Positions 26,462-35,110 of a DNA stretch of 64,000 nucleotides are shown piece by piece; position 1 is the first letter of the stretch; the number at the start of each line of letters is the position of its first letter. Both the position numbers and the translations under genes were made by a program. Below the pieces are notes generated by a model. It was not told where the DNA came from. It did no database searches and saw nothing but the letters and a program-made list of their open reading frames with translations. The stretch is from Pseudomonadota bacterium (GTDB taxonomy: Bacteria > Pseudomonadota > Alphaproteobacteria > Rhizobiales > Xanthobacteraceae), in assembly GCA_023435725.1 (NCBI GenBank), contig JAEYRD010000106.1:6780-70779 (forward strand). The letters are read 5' to 3'.

Positions 26462-26815
26462 ATGAAGAACGGCCTCTATTCAATTCACGTAACCCTGCTC
26501 GATGGTCGAGTCGGCAAGGGCAGCGGCGTGATCCTTTTCCGCGACGGCAAGATTCTTGGCGGCGACGCCTATCTCTATTACGTCGGCAGCTACACGGTGA
26601 GGGACAACAACACCTTCAAGGGCGAGGTCCTGGTGCAACGGCACACCTCGCCGCGTGGCGATGACAATCCGCTGTTCGGCGGCCCCGCGCCGGTCGGCAT
26701 CGGCGTCAACGGCACCTTCACCGATACGCGCGCGGAGATGACCGGGACTGCGCTCGTCGGCAAGGCCAGCCTGATTTTCGGCGCCACCCTGCACAAGCTC
26801 GCAGAGGCAGACTAG
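26462..26815 (+). CDS. GrlR-like regulatory protein
   Basis: A 117-residue soluble protein resembling GrlR, the small beta-barrel-fold protein that in enteropathogens represses type III secretion by binding the activator GrlA. Visible family features are MKNGLYSIHV, VGKGSGVILFRDGKILGG, and the beta-rich GTFTDTRAEMTGTALVGKA. No GrlA homologue or secretion genes are present here, so the partner is unknown. A weak GACGGGACG ribosome site precedes the ATG. It is convergent with the histidine kinase gene. Confidence 0.7.
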   Translation: MKNGLYSIHVTLLDGRVGKGSGVILFRDGKILGGDAYLYYVGSYTVRDNNTFKGEVLVQRHTSPRGDDNPLFGGPAPVGIGVNGTFTDTRAEMTGTALVGKASLIFGATLHKLAEAD

Positions 26816-26906
26816 AGCGTTTTCGAACGAAGTGGATACAGCTGCGCGTAGAGAAAACGCGTCAAAATAACAATCTCAAGTCCCGTTCCGATTCCGCCGC
26901 AACGGA
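26813..26906. repeat. Intergenic repeat, family D
   Basis: Starts at the GrlR-like stop: tagagcgttttcgaacgaag, continuing with a gagaaaacgcgtcaaaataa segment to ccgttccgattccg. This sequence type recurs throughout Bradyrhizobium and Rhodopseudomonas genomes (recalled, not searched). It has partial inverted symmetry around agcgttttc and gaaaacgc. Confidence 0.6.
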
Positions 26907-26918
26907 AATGACTCTACG

Positions 26919-29669
26919 TCACTCCGCCGCCTGTTCGAGCGGAGCTACGCGCGGCAGGATGATCTGGATGCGCGTTCCCTCGCCCTGCTCGGAATCGAGA
27001 TCGAGCCGCCCGCCGAGGCGATTGGTGACGATGCTGTAGACGATGTGCAGGCCGAGGCCAGTGCCCCCCTGGTCACGCCGCGTCGTGAAGAACGGATCGA
27101 AGGCGCGGCGGCGGACGTCGAGCGACATGCCACAGCCATTGTCGGAGAAGATGATCTCGACATTGTCCTTGCCGGACTCGCGCACCTGGATGTCAATGAT
27201 CCCCGGACGCCCGTCCGGAAAGGCATGCGCCACCGAGTTGAGAAACAGGTTGGTCAGCACCTGTCCGTATGGGCCGGGATAGCTGTTCATGGTCAGGCTC
27301 GGCTGGCAGTCGACGTTGAGCGTCAGATTGTGCTTGCGCAGGCCCGGCCGCAGACTCATCACCACCTGCTCGGTAAGGTCGCCGAGATCGAAGATGCGCT
27401 GGTCCGAATAGTTGCGATCGGCAGCGACCTGCTTGAACGATTGGATCAGCTCGGCGGCACGATTGAGATTGGAGACGAGCTGCGAGGATGCGTCGCGGCT
27501 GGTATTGAGGAAATCGTTGAGCGTGGAGCGGCGGAGCTCGCCACGCTCGACCTGGGCCGTGAACGTCGCGGTCTTGCGCTCCAGCGCGGAGGCGACCGTG
27601 AGGCTGATGCCGACGGGATTGTTGACCTCATGCGCGACGCCGGCAACGAGCCGTCCGAGCGCGGCGAGCTTCTCCGCCTCGATCAGCGAGGCCTGGGTCT
27701 CGCGCAGATTGCGCAGCGCGGTCTCGGCGGATTCCTTGGCTTTCCGCATCTCCTGCTCGCCGCGCTTGCGCTCGCCGATGTCGAGCGCCACGGTGACGAT
27801 CCGCTCGATCTCGCCCTCGGCATCGAGCAGCGGCAGCTTGTTGACGAGCCATTGCCGCATGTTGCCGGAGGCGTCCTTGTACTCCTCCTCGTAGAAGCCC
27901 AGCCCCCTGCGGAGCTTGAGCACGCTCTTGTCGTTCTCGTCGGTCTTGGCCGCGCCATAGCGCGACATCAGGTCGGCGGTGGTGCGGCCGATGGCATCGG
28001 CAGGCTCGATGCCGAAGATGCCCGCCATGTAACGATTCATCAGCACGTAGCGCAGGTCGCGGTTCTTGACGTTGATGACCGCGGGGACAGTGTCGATGAC
28101 CTGCTGGAGCAGGCGCCGGCCTTCGGCGATGGCGTCTTCCGCCCGCTTCTGGTCGGTGATGTCGCGCAGCGTGCCTTCGTAGCGGACGATATTGCCCGCC
28201 TCGTCCCGCACGCCGGTGGCACTGTCGGAGAGCCACAGGATGTTGCCGTTACGCTGGCGCACCTGGTACTCGAACTCGCGAACGATGCCGTCGCGCGCCA
28301 TCAGCCGCTGATATTCGTCGCGCGCCTCGGGATGGACATAGATCGTGTGAGCGATGTCGTTGACGCTGTCGATAAGGTGCTTCGGGCTGTCATAGCCCAT
28401 CATTCGCGCCAACGCCGGATTGGCGTTGAGGAGATCACCGGCCGGCGTCGTGACGTAGATGCCGTCGACCGAGCCTTCGAACAGCTTTCGGTAGCTTTCT
28501 TCGGCGAGGCGCTGCTCGGTGAGCGCGCGCACCGCCGCCTCGCGCGCCGTGTCGGCCTCCTCCAGCGCGCGGCGGAACACTTCGGCCGCCCGCGCGATGT
28601 CGCCGATCTCGTTGTCGAGATCGGCGGACGGGATCGAGGTCTGCTTCTCGCCGGCGGCCAGAGCGCGGATCGACCTTGCGATCTTCGCAAGCGGCCGGAC
28701 GGTCCGCCGCACGACGAAGCCCGCCGCGAGCATGCCGATCAGCACGCAGATGGTGCCGAACACGATGCTCTGCCACCGCGCTTCCGTCAGCGTGCGGGCG
28801 AAGTCGCGCGACAGCACGTGGCCGCGACGCGCGCTGACCTCGCGCAGCAATTCGGTGACGCGCCCGATCAGCCGCCCCTCGGTCCCCAGCACATCGCGAT
28901 CGATGTCGGCAATCTGCCGCTCCCGGACTGCTACTGCGATGATCGCCTCGGCATAGTCGTTCACGGCCGCCTTCAAGTTGGCATCCGCGATGTCCATCGT
29001 CCGCATGCTCTGTGCAGCCTGTTCGGCCGCGGACGGATTGCGTGCGAGCAGCCCGAGGGCGATGCGGCTTTGCGCCTCGGACAGGCGCGAGGCCAGTTCG
29101 CGATCCGCAGTGCCGGAGACCGCCGCGTCGAATTTGTCGCGCAGCGGCGGCAGGCCGGCAAGCAGCAGGGCGCGGCGATCTATCAGGGTCGAGATCCGCT
29201 CGAGGCCGCTGCGATAGGTCGCAAGCCGCTCGGTGACCCCGTCGATCATATCCTGCTGCTCGGGCGCGAGCTCGATGCGGGTCTTCTTCAGGATGTCGCT
29301 CAGCGTCGAGGCCGCTTCCCCCACCTGCTTGAACTGGATGCCCGTGCCGGGATCGGTGACGAAGTCGCGCGCCGCAAGGCGCAGCTCGTTCATGCGGCGG
29401 TCGATGTCCTCGGCGAGGTCGCCGACGCTCTGGAGCCGCTGCAGCTCGGCGAAGGTCGTGTCGATGTGCCGGATCGCGATCACGCTCGCGGTCGAGGTGA
29501 TGATGATCACCGCGAGCACCAACAGGAAGCTGCCGAACGTGAGCTGGCCGATGGAGAGCGAGAATGTTCGCTTTTTCTCAGGGGTCGGCGTCAATTCGGC
29601 GGACATTGGTGTTTTGGACCGGGCTGCTGAAGGTCCAATATACGACGTATTGCGGTCCCGGGGGAACAT
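26919..29669 (-). CDS. PAS-domain sensor histidine kinase
   Basis: A membrane sensor kinase of up to 916 residues. Domains in order: membrane helix near 45-65, a helical periplasmic sensor region (about 70-295), a second membrane helix near 300-320, HAMP, PAS-PAC (about 390-505, LFEGSVDGIYVTTPAGDLL), PAS-PAC (about 520-640), a dimerisation domain with the phosphorylated His680 in VAHEVNNPVG, and a catalytic ATPase domain (N-box NLFLNSVAHAF, FSDNGCGM, GGTGLGLHIV). No response regulator is adjacent. The start is ATG 29669 or ATG 29606; neither has a strong ribosome site. Confidence 0.92.
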   Translation of the reverse strand: MFPRDRNTSYIGPSAARSKTPMSAELTPTPEKKRTFSLSIGQLTFGSFLLVLAVIIITSTASVIAIRHIDTTFAELQRLQSVGDLAEDIDRRMNELRLAARDFVTDPGTGIQFKQVGEAASTLSDILKKTRIELAPEQQDMIDGVTERLATYRSGLERISTLIDRRALLLAGLPPLRDKFDAAVSGTADRELASRLSEAQSRIALGLLARNPSAAEQAAQSMRTMDIADANLKAAVNDYAEAIIAVAVRERQIADIDRDVLGTEGRLIGRVTELLREVSARRGHVLSRDFARTLTEARWQSIVFGTICVLIGMLAAGFVVRRTVRPLAKIARSIRALAAGEKQTSIPSADLDNEIGDIARAAEVFRRALEEADTAREAAVRALTEQRLAEESYRKLFEGSVDGIYVTTPAGDLLNANPALARMMGYDSPKHLIDSVNDIAHTIYVHPEARDEYQRLMARDGIVREFEYQVRQRNGNILWLSDSATGVRDEAGNIVRYEGTLRDITDQKRAEDAIAEGRRLLQQVIDTVPAVINVKNRDLRYVLMNRYMAGIFGIEPADAIGRTTADLMSRYGAAKTDENDKSVLKLRRGLGFYEEEYKDASGNMRQWLVNKLPLLDAEGEIERIVTVALDIGERKRGEQEMRKAKESAETALRNLRETQASLIEAEKLAALGRLVAGVAHEVNNPVGISLTVASALERKTATFTAQVERGELRRSTLNDFLNTSRDASSQLVSNLNRAAELIQSFKQVAADRNYSDQRIFDLGDLTEQVVMSLRPGLRKHNLTLNVDCQPSLTMNSYPGPYGQVLTNLFLNSVAHAFPDGRPGIIDIQVRESGKDNVEIIFSDNGCGMSLDVRRRAFDPFFTTRRDQGGTGLGLHIVYSIVTNRLGGRLDLDSEQGEGTRIQIILPRVAPLEQAAE

Positions 29670-29728
29670 GCCTCGGACTGCCGAATATCCTTAATATCGA
29701 GGGTCTGCCGCCTTTTCTCTCCTCCCGA

Positions 29729-30661
29729 TTATGACGGTTTGACGCTGGCCGGTCTCCAGGCCGGGATCGTCATTGCGGCAACGCCGAGGACCACGCAGGC
29801 AAGGCCGATCCAGGCCGTCCGGCTCAAGGTCTCGCCGAGGAAGGCGACGCTGATGGCCACCCCGATCGGGACGCGGAGATAGGCCTGCGCGGTGGTCCCG
29901 ACCGAGCCGAGGGTCTGGATCAGGCGGAAGTAGATCACGAAGGCCGCCGCCGTCGAGAACACGGCGAGCGCCAGCAGCGCCATCACGGAACTCTGCGAGG
30001 GCGACAGCGTCCACGGCTGCTCGACGACCAGCGAGGCCGGGATCAGGACCGCCGCACCCGCCAGCAGCGAGCCCGCGGCGGGCGCCATCGGATCGAGGCC
30101 CTTGAAGCTGCGGCCAAAGATCGCGGCGCAGGCGTAGCAGACAGTGGCGGCGACGATCGCAGCCTCCGCAACGAGGCCGCGGCCGATGTCCCGGAAGGCA
30201 TCGACGCCGACGATCAGGCAAATGCCGGCCATCCCGGCGACCACGCCGAACAGCTTTCGCGGCGGCGTCGTCTCGTGACGGGTGATCATTGCGGTGAGCA
30301 GGAAGGTGAAGATCGGCGCAGCTGAATTGAGGATCGTCGCCAGCGCAGCATCGACATGGCGCTCGCCCCAGGCGATCAGCGTCCAGGGGATAACGCTGTT
30401 GAGCACAGCCTGAAACGCGAAGCGCTGCCAGGTCGCCCCGTCCGTCGGCATCCTCACGCCGCGCGCCCACATGACGACGAGCAGCAGCAGGCCCGCGATC
30501 GCGGTGCGCGCGGCGATCAGCGTGATCGGCGGGATGGTGGCGACGCCGAGCTTGATGAAGGTGTAGGAGCCACCCCAGAGCGTTGCGAGCGCCACCAGCA
30601 GCGCCAGGTCGACGGCGATGTTGGTGTCCTGCCGGTCGTCCATCTGATCCGTCCCGTCCAT
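29729..30661 (-). CDS. DMT superfamily transporter (EamA type)
   Basis: A 310-residue inner-membrane protein of about ten helices in two EamA repeats (LVALATLWGGSYTFIKLGVA opens the first). Typical of exporters of amino acids or other metabolites. An alternative start 18 bases inward (ATG 30643) has a somewhat better ribosome site (GGGACGGAT). It begins 63 bases beyond the Nudix gene's stop on the same strand. Confidence 0.9.
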   Translation of the reverse strand: MDGTDQMDDRQDTNIAVDLALLVALATLWGGSYTFIKLGVATIPPITLIAARTAIAGLLLLVVMWARGVRMPTDGATWQRFAFQAVLNSVIPWTLIAWGERHVDAALATILNSAAPIFTFLLTAMITRHETTPPRKLFGVVAGMAGICLIVGVDAFRDIGRGLVAEAAIVAATVCYACAAIFGRSFKGLDPMAPAAGSLLAGAAVLIPASLVVEQPWTLSPSQSSVMALLALAVFSTAAAFVIYFRLIQTLGSVGTTAQAYLRVPIGVAISVAFLGETLSRTAWIGLACVVLGVAAMTIPAWRPASVKPS

Positions 30662-30723
30662 TCGCGATGGACGGAACCTAGCGCGTCTGCGGCCACCGAT
30701 ACTTCGCTGGATGTCGAAGTGTC

Positions 30724-31518
30724 CTAGCCGACCGCCCCGACCTCGAACACCTCGCCGTCATAGCCGGCCTCCCGGGGGATGCGGAGCTGGCGGCCGCTTT
30801 CGGTCTTGGTCATGACAGGCATCACCGTGACGATCGACATGCCGCGGGCGTGGTCCAAGGCCGCGCTCACGTTGCCCTGCTTGGCGAGCCGGATCAGATT
30901 GCGCGTGGTCGGGAACGGCAGCTTGAAGCGGCCGCTCTCGCCTCCCTCCACCGCCTCGCGCGGTGACACCCAGATCGAGTCCGTCGACTCTCTGCCATCA
31001 TGGGCACCGAGCTGATCGGGCGGCGCCGCGGCGAGGAAGAACCAGGTGTCGAAGCGCTTCGGCAGACCTTCGGGCGTGATCCAGTGCGCATAGGGCAGCA
31101 GCGTATCAAGCGCGAGCTGAAGGCCGTTGTCGGCCAGGATACTTAGAAAACTGATCTTGTGCTCGTTGAGCGCGACGCGATGCGCATCCGCGATCTCGCC
31201 TGCGCGCCTGGCATCGATCGGCGTGCCCGAGTCCTTCGCTCGCGCCAGCAGAATGCCGCTCTCCTCAAAGGTCTCGCGGATCGCAGCGATCCGAAAGCCG
31301 CGGTCCGCTTCGCTCAAGGCCTCGCCGCCCGAATACAGGTCGGACCGGGCGACAATCTCCTTGTCGCCGGCGTCGACGCTGCCGCCCGGAAACACCAGCG
31401 CGCCCGAGTTGAACTCGATCTGATGGTGGCGAACCATCATGAAGACTTCGATTTCCTTGGCGCCGTCGCGCAGCAGGAGGATCGTCGAGGCGGGACGTGA
31501 TGCTGATGTCTCGGACAT
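30724..31518 (-). CDS. Nudix hydrolase
   Basis: A 264-residue Nudix-fold pyrophosphatase. The box is split by an insert: GALVFPGGSVDAGDKEI, about 25 residues, then RIAAIRETFEESGILL, giving the metal-binding REXXEES-G core. This spaced arrangement resembles the CoA/NUDT19-like subgroup. ATG 31518 was chosen over the open frame to 31698, which overlaps the upstream gene. It starts only 4 bases after the DapA-family stop codon, so the two are almost certainly co-transcribed. The substrate is probably a nucleotide or CoA derivative, not settled. Confidence 0.88.
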   Translation of the reverse strand: MSETSASRPASTILLLRDGAKEIEVFMMVRHHQIEFNSGALVFPGGSVDAGDKEIVARSDLYSGGEALSEADRGFRIAAIRETFEESGILLARAKDSGTPIDARRAGEIADAHRVALNEHKISFLSILADNGLQLALDTLLPYAHWITPEGLPKRFDTWFFLAAAPPDQLGAHDGRESTDSIWVSPREAVEGGESGRFKLPFPTTRNLIRLAKQGNVSAALDHARGMSIVTVMPVMTKTESGRQLRIPREAGYDGEVFEVGAVG

Positions 31519-31522
31519 GCGA

Positions 31523-32476
31523 CTAACCCGCGGCGCTGGATTGCGGGCCAAGATTGGCGCGCTTGTCGACGCGAGCGACACGCGACAGGAGATAGTCGAC
31601 CTCCGCCTTTGCCGCCGGCGTGATGGTCGCGCCCGGCTTGCGCTGGACGCTGGAGGAGATGATGCCGCGCTTCTGCAGTACGTATTTGCGCACCGCAAGG
31701 CCTGCGCCCGGTTGCTGCTCGTAGCGGATCAGCGGCAGATGCGCGTCGAACAGGTCGTGCGCGGCGTCGCGCTTGCCCTCTTTCGACAGCCGCACGACGT
31801 CGATCAGCAACTCGGGGAAGGCATAGCCCGTCATGGCGCCGTCGGCGCCACGCTCCATCTCGAAGTCGAGGAACAGGCCACCATTGCCGCAGAGGATCGA
31901 GAGCGGGCGGAGCGAGCCGTCCTTCTGGAAGTTGCGCAGCGTCGAGATCTTCTCCAGCCCCGGCCAGTCCTCGTGCTTGAGCATGACGCAGTTCGCATTG
32001 TCCGTTACGATCTTGCGGATCACAGCGGGCGTAAACACCACCGACAGCGTCAACGGATAGTCCTGGAGCACCCAGGGCACGTCCGGACCGATCGCCTCGG
32101 CCGCCTGCTTGAAATAGCCGATGATCTGGTCGTCGGTGCGGAGCGACGGCGGCGGCGCGATCATGACGCCGGCCGCGCCCGCATCCATAGAGGCCCTTGC
32201 CAGCGAGCGCATGGTCGCAAAGCCCGGCGCGGAGACGCCGACGATCACCTGCATCTTCTTGGCGCGCTTGACGAAGCGCACCGCCACCTGCTCGGCCTCG
32301 GCCGCATCGAGCTTCGGCGCCTCACCGAGGATGCCGAGCACCGTGACGCCGTCGCAGCCGACCTCCTCGTAGAAATCGGTCAGGCGGTCGATCGATCGCT
32401 CGTCGATCCGGCCGTCGTCGTGGAACGGCGTCGGCGCGATTGCGAAGGTGCCCTTGGCGTCGGCGGTGAGTTTCAT
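31523..32476 (-). CDS. Dihydrodipicolinate synthase/N-acetylneuraminate lyase family protein
   Basis: A 317-residue TIM-barrel class I aldolase or dehydratase. The Schiff-base Lys is likely in NCVMLKHEDW, the conserved Tyr in VLQDYP, and the family turn in VTVLGILGEAPKLDAAE. It is unlikely to be the housekeeping DapA because context is acyl-CoA/aromatic catabolism and the usual GTTGE motif is altered to GILGE. It lies 4 bases upstream of the Nudix gene. Substrate unknown; pyruvate-related aldol cleavage is a family-level guess. Confidence 0.88.
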   Translation of the reverse strand: MKLTADAKGTFAIAPTPFHDDGRIDERSIDRLTDFYEEVGCDGVTVLGILGEAPKLDAAEAEQVAVRFVKRAKKMQVIVGVSAPGFATMRSLARASMDAGAAGVMIAPPPSLRTDDQIIGYFKQAAEAIGPDVPWVLQDYPLTLSVVFTPAVIRKIVTDNANCVMLKHEDWPGLEKISTLRNFQKDGSLRPLSILCGNGGLFLDFEMERGADGAMTGYAFPELLIDVVRLSKEGKRDAAHDLFDAHLPLIRYEQQPGAGLAVRKYVLQKRGIISSSVQRKPGATITPAAKAEVDYLLSRVARVDKRANLGPQSSAAG

Positions 32477-32496
32477 AAGTCCTTTATCCCTTTGTT

Positions 32497-32575
32497 CGTC
32501 ATTCCGGGGCGGCTCGCAGAGCCGAACCGGAATCGCGAGGTTCCGGGCTCACGCTGCGCGTGCCCCGGAACGACA
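32497..32575. repeat. Intergenic repeat, family E
   Basis: cattccggggcggctcgcag with its inverted partner ending ccccggaacgaca. This is a compact palindromic element between the DapA-family and SDR genes. Confidence 0.55.
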
Positions 32576-32580
32576 GTGAA

Positions 32581-33459
32581 TCAGAACCGCCGCGCCCCCA
32601 TCTTGATCTGCTCTTCGGAGAAGAAGATCTCCTTGGCATGCTCAACGACGTCCTGAGCCTTCCAGCCCGAGTGCGGCGGTTTCCAGCCTTCCATTTCCAT
32701 CATCCGCATTTCGCGCACGCCGCGGGGCCCGGACACGCCCAACACCTTGCCGGTCTGATCGCCCGACAAATCGCTGACCATGTATAGCACGGCCGGCGCG
32801 ATGCCGTCCGGCCCCAGCGCCGCACCGGGGTTCTCCTTATAGCGGGGCAGATCTGCGGTCATGCGGGTCAGGGCGCCCGGGGCCAGAGTCCAGATCCGGA
32901 TGTTGTATTTGCGGCCCTCGATCGCCAGCACGTTGGACAGGCCCCAGATGCCGCCCTTGGCCGCGCCGTAATTGGTCTGGCCGAAATTGCCGATCAGACC
33001 TGAGGTCGAGGAGGTGTTGACGATGACACCGCCGCCGTTTTCCCGCATCCAGCGAAACACCGGCATGGTACAACAAAAGGTACCCTTCAGGTGCACCTTG
33101 ATGACCTTGTCCCAGTCGGATTCGGAGGCTTTGGCGAAGGTCTGGTCGCGCAGAATGCCGGCGTTGTTGACGAGGATGTCGGCACGGCCGAAATGCTTGA
33201 TGGCGTCGTCGAATACCGACTGGCCGCCCTCCATGGTGGAGATGTCGGCGCCGTTGGCGACCGCCTTGCCGCCCTCGGCCGTGATCGCGTCCACAACCTG
33301 TTGCGCCATCGACTTGTCGGCCCCGGAGCCGTCGCGCGGGCCGCCGAGATCGTTGACGACGACCGAGGCCCCTTCCCGTGCGAACAGCTTCGCATAGGCC
33401 TCACCGAGCCCCCCGCCCGCGCCGGTGATCAGCGCAACCTTGCCGTCGAGTAGTCCCAT
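32581..33459 (-). CDS. Short-chain dehydrogenase (MFE-2 3-hydroxyacyl-CoA dehydrogenase-like)
   Basis: A 292-residue NAD(P)-dependent SDR. Cofactor motif TGAGGGLG at 13-20, VVVNDLGG, NNAGILRDQTF, and active-site Ser in NTSSTSGL with YGAAKGG (Tyr and Lys of the YxxxK triad). The N-terminus and VNDLGG/NNAGILRD segments resemble the (3R)-hydroxyacyl-CoA dehydrogenase domain of peroxisomal multifunctional enzyme type 2. It lies downstream of MaoC, DUF35 and thiolase genes on one strand. Probable role: oxidising a 3-hydroxyacyl-CoA. Substrate chain unknown. Confidence 0.9.
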   Translation of the reverse strand: MGLLDGKVALITGAGGGLGEAYAKLFAREGASVVVNDLGGPRDGSGADKSMAQQVVDAITAEGGKAVANGADISTMEGGQSVFDDAIKHFGRADILVNNAGILRDQTFAKASESDWDKVIKVHLKGTFCCTMPVFRWMRENGGGVIVNTSSTSGLIGNFGQTNYGAAKGGIWGLSNVLAIEGRKYNIRIWTLAPGALTRMTADLPRYKENPGAALGPDGIAPAVLYMVSDLSGDQTGKVLGVSGPRGVREMRMMEMEGWKPPHSGWKAQDVVEHAKEIFFSEEQIKMGARRF

Positions 33460-33489
33460 GGTGGCTTCTCCCTGTTTTTGTTTCTTGCT

Positions 33490-33642
33490 TCGCCTCTCCC
33501 CGCGTGCGGGGAGAGGCCTGAAATCAAGCCGGGCTTGATTTCAGGGTGAGGGGGAGCCTCCGCGAACTCGACAATCACCGTCCTCGTGGAGACTCCCCCT
33601 CACCCCACCCTCTCCCCGCAAGCGGGGCGAGGGAGTGAGCCG
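33490..33642. repeat. Intergenic palindromic repeat, family F copy 1
   Basis: Begins with an 11-bp perfect stem cctctccccgc/gcggggagagg (33493-33516), then gaaatcaagc/gcttgatttc, and ends with a related ccctctccccgcaagcgggg segment. Related elements occur at 34560-34712 and within 41741-42056. Confidence 0.65.
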
Positions 33643-33653
33643 CCGGTGCCCTC

Positions 33654-34514
33654 CTAACCCAGCACCGTCTTGCCGTTCTTGATCACGGTGACGCCGCGCG
33701 ACTTCACCTTGGCTTCGAACGAGATCACGTTGCCGTCCTTCCAGAGGTCCATGGTCACGGTCTCGCCGGGATAGACCGGCGAGGAGAACCGCGCGACGTG
33801 CTGGCGGAACGCGCTTGCATCGTAGTCGGCGTAGGTCTGGAGCACGCCGCGGCAGGTGATGCCGTAGGTGCACATGCCGTGCAGGATCGGGCGCGGGAAA
33901 CCGGCCTTCTTGGCGAACTCGGGATCGGAGTGCAGCGGGTTGCGATCGCCGCAGAGACGATAGACCAGCGCCTGGTCGGGACGCGTGGTGATGTCGATGG
34001 TCTTGTCGGGGCTCCGCGAGGGGATCTTGTGCGGATCCGGCTGAGTCAGGTTCGGCCCGCCAAAGCCGCCATCGCCGCGGGCGAAGCGCGAAGCAACCAG
34101 CGTCGCCAGCTTCTCGCCCTTCTCGTTCTTCAGCACGGTCTGATGGCTGATCACCACGCCCTTGTCCTTGCCCTTGTCGTAGACCTCGACAACGGAGGAG
34201 TCGGCGGTGATGTGCGCGGCGACCGGCAGCGGCTGGTGGAAGGTGATATCCCGCTCGCCGTCGACCACCATCACGCGGTTGAGGTTCATCTCCCCGGGGC
34301 CGGCTCCCCAGGCCGCGACGGACGCAAAGGTCGGCACTACCTTCAGCGGCCGCGGCGTCAGGGTGCCCTCGTTGACGAAGGCGAGCTCTTTCTCATCCAT
34401 GGGATCGGCGCCGAGGCCGATGCCATAGGCGTAGAGCATCACGTCGCGATCAGTGAAGCTGTATTTCTGGCCGATGTTTTTCAGGCCTTTGAGTTCTTCG
34501 TACCTGGCGGACAT
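33654..34514 (-). CDS. MaoC-type (R)-enoyl-CoA hydratase (hydratase 2)
   Basis: A 286-residue double hot-dog hydratase like the hydratase-2 half of multifunctional enzyme type 2. The N-terminal half has ADPMDEKELAFVNEG and PTFASVAAWGAG. The C-terminal half has the catalytic motif GDRNPLHSDPEFAKKAGF (Asp and His) and ILHGMCTYGITCRGVLQTY. Adds water to trans-2-enoyl-CoA to give (R)-3-hydroxyacyl-CoA, the substrate type of the neighbouring SDR. ATG 34514 is preferred over the open frame to 34694, which runs through an intergenic repeat. Confidence 0.92.
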   Translation of the reverse strand: MSARYEELKGLKNIGQKYSFTDRDVMLYAYGIGLGADPMDEKELAFVNEGTLTPRPLKVVPTFASVAAWGAGPGEMNLNRVMVVDGERDITFHQPLPVAAHITADSSVVEVYDKGKDKGVVISHQTVLKNEKGEKLATLVASRFARGDGGFGGPNLTQPDPHKIPSRSPDKTIDITTRPDQALVYRLCGDRNPLHSDPEFAKKAGFPRPILHGMCTYGITCRGVLQTYADYDASAFRQHVARFSSPVYPGETVTMDLWKDGNVISFEAKVKSRGVTVIKNGKTVLG

Positions 34515-34559
34515 TTTCTGGTTTCCTCTCCGGATTCTTATGTGCCGCTGCCAGTCGAA

Positions 34560-34712
34560 GTGCCCTCTCCCCTTGTGGGAGAGGGCTGCGAGAGCCGTGC
34601 GGCGAACTCGTTTGGGTGAGGGGTTGCCTCCACAGCGAAAGTCTCTCTGAGGAATGAGCCCCCTCATCCGGCGCTTTGCGCCACCTTCTCCCACAAGGGG
34701 AGAAGGGAAAGC
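34560..34712. repeat. Intergenic palindromic repeat, family F copy 2
   Basis: Contains ccctctccccttgtgggaga near its left end and ccttctcccacaaggggaga near its right end, forming long inverted arms. It lies between the MaoC and DUF35 genes. Confidence 0.6.
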
Positions 34713-34720
34713 ACCTCGTG

Positions 34721-35110
34721 TTACACCGGCGTGAAGAACGGCAGCGGTGCGCCGTCTGTCGGCTTGAACACCACCTTCACCTTCTGGCCGATCTTCAGCT
34801 TCTCAAGATCGCAATCGACGAAATTGGTCTGCACCGACGGGCCTTCCTTCAACGTGACGTAGCCGATGGCATAAGGACCGGTCGGCGACTTCCGCATCAG
34901 GCTGTAGGTGTAAATGGTGCCCTCACCCGGAGACTCCTCCCACACCGTCTTGTCGGAGTAGCAGAACGGGCAGATCGAACGCGGGAAATAATGCGCTTCG
35001 CCGCACGCGGTGCAGCGCTTGATCATGAACTTGCCCTGCTTGGCCGCGTCCCAGAACGCTGCGGTCTCCGGATTGGTCACCGGGGCCGGATATTTCTTTG
35101 CTTCGCTCAT
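34721..35110 (-). CDS. DUF35 OB-fold protein with rubredoxin-like zinc ribbon
   Basis: A 129-residue partner protein of thiolase-type enzymes. The N-terminal zinc ribbon has CTACGEAHYFPRSICPFC (four Cys), followed by an OB-fold (GTIYTYSLMRKSPTGPYAIG, then KLKIGQKVKVVFKP). In archaea and in steroid side-chain degradation, DUF35 proteins form complexes with thiolase-fold enzymes. The start codon ATG at 35110 overlaps the thiolase stop by one base, so the two are translationally coupled. Likely needed for activity of that neighbour. Confidence 0.92.
   Translation of the reverse strand: MSEAKKYPAPVTNPETAAFWDAAKQGKFMIKRCTACGEAHYFPRSICPFCYSDKTVWEESPGEGTIYTYSLMRKSPTGPYAIGYVTLKEGPSVQTNFVDCDLEKLKIGQKVKVVFKPTDGAPLPFFTPV

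Noticed and set aside
27045..29630. An 861-codon plus-strand open frame
   Set aside because: It is antisense to the histidine kinase, whose domains and motifs are complete on the minus strand.
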